Shown here: positions 4,399 through 6,423 of the stretch, one piece after another
Layout of the letters: each line of letters opens with the position of its first letter
How positions within the stretch are numbered: position 1 is the stretch's first letter
DNA from: Parachlamydiaceae bacterium
GTDB lineage: Bacteria; Chlamydiota; Chlamydiia; Chlamydiales; Parachlamydiaceae
Assembly: GCA_013815395.1 (NCBI GenBank)
Contig: JACDGH010000153.1
Span: 1 to 6,423, forward strand
DNA length: 6,423 bases
Reading direction: 5' to 3'
Program-made: the position numbers and the translations under genes
The notes under the pieces: model-generated
Databases searched by the model: none
What the model was told of the DNA's origin: nothing
Seen by the model: the letters and a program-made list of their open reading frames with translations, nothing else

Positions 4399-6423
4399 AT
4401 GAATACACGAGACAGAAAAGATTTAGGCACATTGACTCTGATAGAAGCCATTGAAACATTGTCTAGCATTGCAGACTTAGAATTCGATCATGAAGTAGGG
4501 ATAGCTCAAAAGCACGATCTCACAGTGCAAGACAAGCCGTTAATCTATCATACCGTCCATTGGCTGCATCATAAAAATGCTGAAGTGACGGTTGAGATGG
4601 TTAAGCAGACTTTTCGTGTTGTTCTTAACTATTTACGTCATTTTTACGATAAACAGTATAGCACAATTAAGAACGAGCAGGCGATAGAAGGCATTAAGAC
4701 AATTATGGTTTTGGTAGGTGAGGCGGCAAAGAAATTAGATAAATATACTAAAGCTTTTAATAAAGCACATGTCTCAAGCATTACTGAGCTTAGAGAATAC
4801 AAGAAATTGCAAGAATTTTATTTTAATCGCATAGCTCGAAAGATCGATGAAGGAATGCTAGGTAAATGGATTTTGGCGCTTTCCAGTAAGATTATTCCTG
4901 ATAAAGATCTTAAGTTGCAAGGACAGAAAGGTCTACAAACAAAGCATGTTTTTATAGATTTGGACTCAGTAAAAAAAGATCTTGAATACGAGCTTTTTTT
5001 CTTGAGAAAAGAGGAAGGGACAAGATTTTTTAGTCCACGCTTAATACGAAATGTAAAACTGGTTAGCGATTTTGGGGATTACTTTGGAGAAATTAAAGAG
5101 AAAGAGCCGTTGACTAGTATTGCCATTTGGCAAGATCGTTTTGCGCATATGTGTGCCAAGAATATGGTGGGGGCACTTCGATTGCAAATCAATAACTTTT
5201 ATAGAGAGAGCATGCAACATAGGGATAATGAATTGGTGGAGTCTTTAAATAAGGCCTTGATGGCATTGATGCTGTGTTGCAATCCTCACAATCTGATACA
5301 CAATTTGCCAATTAAGGATTGTCGAGATTATTTTTGTGATTTTCGCCATTTTTTAAGGGAGAGTTTAAGTTTAATTGAATATCACAAAATGATCACCTAT
5401 CCTCCCAAAAAATCAAGTAAGCTAGCTATGTGCCTATTAAATACGGCGCATTCAATCTGCCTTGCTATTTACACACAGGTGAGTGGGCTTCAAAACTTAA
5501 CCGGGTTGATCCATGGCATGATACAACAAGCCCATAATGAAAGGTCGGATGAACATAAGAAAAATATTGAAAAATCACGTGAACTTTGGAATGGGTTAGC
5601 AAATGATTATGCAGCCATGTCTACTTTACTCAAACAACATCCAAGTGGTCCACTTAATAAAATTTTAAACTCTCTGGAAGAAGGTCGTATTCGAGAATTT
5701 GATCCTTTGATGCAAGGAAATGTTCCTTCGCAACTATTTACGTTATACGCACAGCAGAATAAAATCATGTTCTTGAGATGGCCCTCACCAACCAAGCAAG
5801 AATTTATTAATAAGGTTGCGATTATTGACGAGTTCAAAGGCTTTTTAAGGGCCTGTGGACAAGGTCATGTTCTTTCTAAATGTTTAGTGCTTAATTTTCA
5901 GGATAGAACTTCATGGAAAGAACATTTTCGTTGTTTAGCGATAGAAGATTTGCCCAATCATGAAAGTTTTGCTCGCCATATAGATGTCGTGACTTTGGCA
6001 AAAGATACTGAATTTTATCATCAATTAGCACCCTATACCGATGATAACCATGCCGAATCATTTATTAATCACTTTAAAGAACAATTTATAGATGAAAGTT
6101 GCGGTAATTATATTCCTAAAAATATGCATAAGAAGTTGTTAAGCAATTTTATAGATGGGGTTTTTGAAGGAATTCATCGTGTATTCTTTTCTAATAAAAA
6201 TGTTTTATTGAGAGAGCATAGAATGGATTTTATCGAGATTTTTTACCTTTTCGTGCAATTGAAGATTGTTGAAATGTCAAAAGCCGATGTAGTTGGCTAT
6301 ACTTGCAAGGATTCAGTAGATATAGCTCAATCGGCAGGGTGCCAATTATTTGTATTCTTAAAGTTATTAAATCAAGAAAGATTATCTGAAAATGATCAGG
6401 AACAGCTTGACGCAATGTTATAT
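4399..6423 (+). CDS. Large hypothetical protein, 3'-truncated by window edge (675 codons visible)
   Basis: One frame is open from ATG 4399 to the last base without a stop. An in-frame TGA at 4390-4392 fixes 4399 as the first possible start, although its ribosome site (GTGAG) is weak. I do not recognise a named family. The protein is polar, rich in predicted helix and lacks a signal peptide or clear membrane span. Notable segments are LTLIEAIETL (residues 12-21), a helical block with VVLNYLRHFYD (80-90) and TIMVLVGEAAKKLD (107-120), RIARKIDEGMLGKWILALS (~144-162), FFLRKEEGTRFFSPRLIRN (~201-219), KALMALMLCCNPHNL (~285-299), and near the visible end TCKDSVDIAQSAGCQLFVFL (635-654). The regular amino-acid texture and 2 kb of unbroken frame show it is a real, maintained gene, in contrast to the debris just upstream. 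It resembles the large conserved hypothetical proteins of environmental chlamydiae, which is an impression, not a match. CKDSVDI has the spacing of a CX5R phosphatase loop but lacks the Arg. Confidence 0.9.
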   Translation, partial: MNTRDRKDLGTLTLIEAIETLSSIADLEFDHEVGIAQKHDLTVQDKPLIYHTVHWLHHKNAEVTVEMVKQTFRVVLNYLRHFYDKQYSTIKNEQAIEGIKTIMVLVGEAAKKLDKYTKAFNKAHVSSITELREYKKLQEFYFNRIARKIDEGMLGKWILALSSKIIPDKDLKLQGQKGLQTKHVFIDLDSVKKDLEYELFFLRKEEGTRFFSPRLIRNVKLVSDFGDYFGEIKEKEPLTSIAIWQDRFAHMCAKNMVGALRLQINNFYRESMQHRDNELVESLNKALMALMLCCNPHNLIHNLPIKDCRDYFCDFRHFLRESLSLIEYHKMITYPPKKSSKLAMCLLNTAHSICLAIYTQVSGLQNLTGLIHGMIQQAHNERSDEHKKNIEKSRELWNGLANDYAAMSTLLKQHPSGPLNKILNSLEEGRIREFDPLMQGNVPSQLFTLYAQQNKIMFLRWPSPTKQEFINKVAIIDEFKGFLRACGQGHVLSKCLVLNFQDRTSWKEHFRCLAIEDLPNHESFARHIDVVTLAKDTEFYHQLAPYTDDNHAESFINHFKEQFIDESCGNYIPKNMHKKLLSNFIDGVFEGIHRVFFSNKNVLLREHRMDFIEIFYLFVQLKIVEMSKADVVGYTCKDSVDIAQSAGCQLFVFLKLLNQERLSENDQEQLDAMLY

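Noticed and set aside
5607..5837. Minus-strand 76-codon frame, and likewise 6230-6415, 121-372 and 880-1074
   Set aside because: They lie wholly within strongly supported forward genes, have no ribosome sites, and their composition looks like an antisense shadow.

Overview
The window looks like chromosomal DNA of an AT-rich, Gram-negative, obligate intracellular bacterium, most plausibly an amoeba-associated member of the Chlamydiae (Parachlamydia / Protochlamydia / Neochlamydia type). The assignment is an inference. It rests on a Kdo transferase (waaA/kdtA, called gseA in chlamydiae), tRNA genes without an encoded CCA end, low GC with long A/T-only intergenic stretches, and two large lineage-specific-looking proteins with no universal family.

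Layout. Bases 1-1132 are the 3' nine-tenths of waaA; its first ~55-60 codons lie outside the window. Bases 1230-1302 and 1321-1393 are two tandem tRNA genes, both with anticodon CAT: the first is the initiator tRNA-fMet, the second most likely the elongator tRNA-Met. They have a candidate promoter upstream and a clear intrinsic terminator (1406-1439) downstream. Bases 1394-1904 carry no intact gene but hold a decayed fragment (copy A) of the gene that follows. Bases 1905-3182 encode a 425-residue predicted membrane protein with paired hydrophobic blocks and a C-terminal helical region, preceded by a good sigma70-like promoter and Shine-Dalgarno site. Bases 3183-4398 are a gene graveyard: a perfect 68-bp palindrome, short broken reading frames, two more fragments of the 1905-3182 family (copies B and D), and a reverse-strand remnant of an IS110-family transposase. 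From 4399 to the window end (6423) one uninterrupted reading frame of 675 codons runs off the edge. It is a large, polar, probably helical protein of unknown function.

How the parts relate. waaA makes the Kdo part of lipid A-Kdo (LPS core) and the tRNAs serve translation; these form the conserved housekeeping side. From about 1450 on, the DNA is accessory in character: one intact member of a membrane-protein family sits between broken copies of itself and insertion-sequence debris, which points to local duplication, recombination and decay. No CRISPR array, phage module, toxin-antitoxin pair or other recognised defence or mobile system is present. The strongest candidates for something undescribed are the 68-bp perfect palindrome, the membrane-protein family with its decayed copies, and the large protein at 4399.
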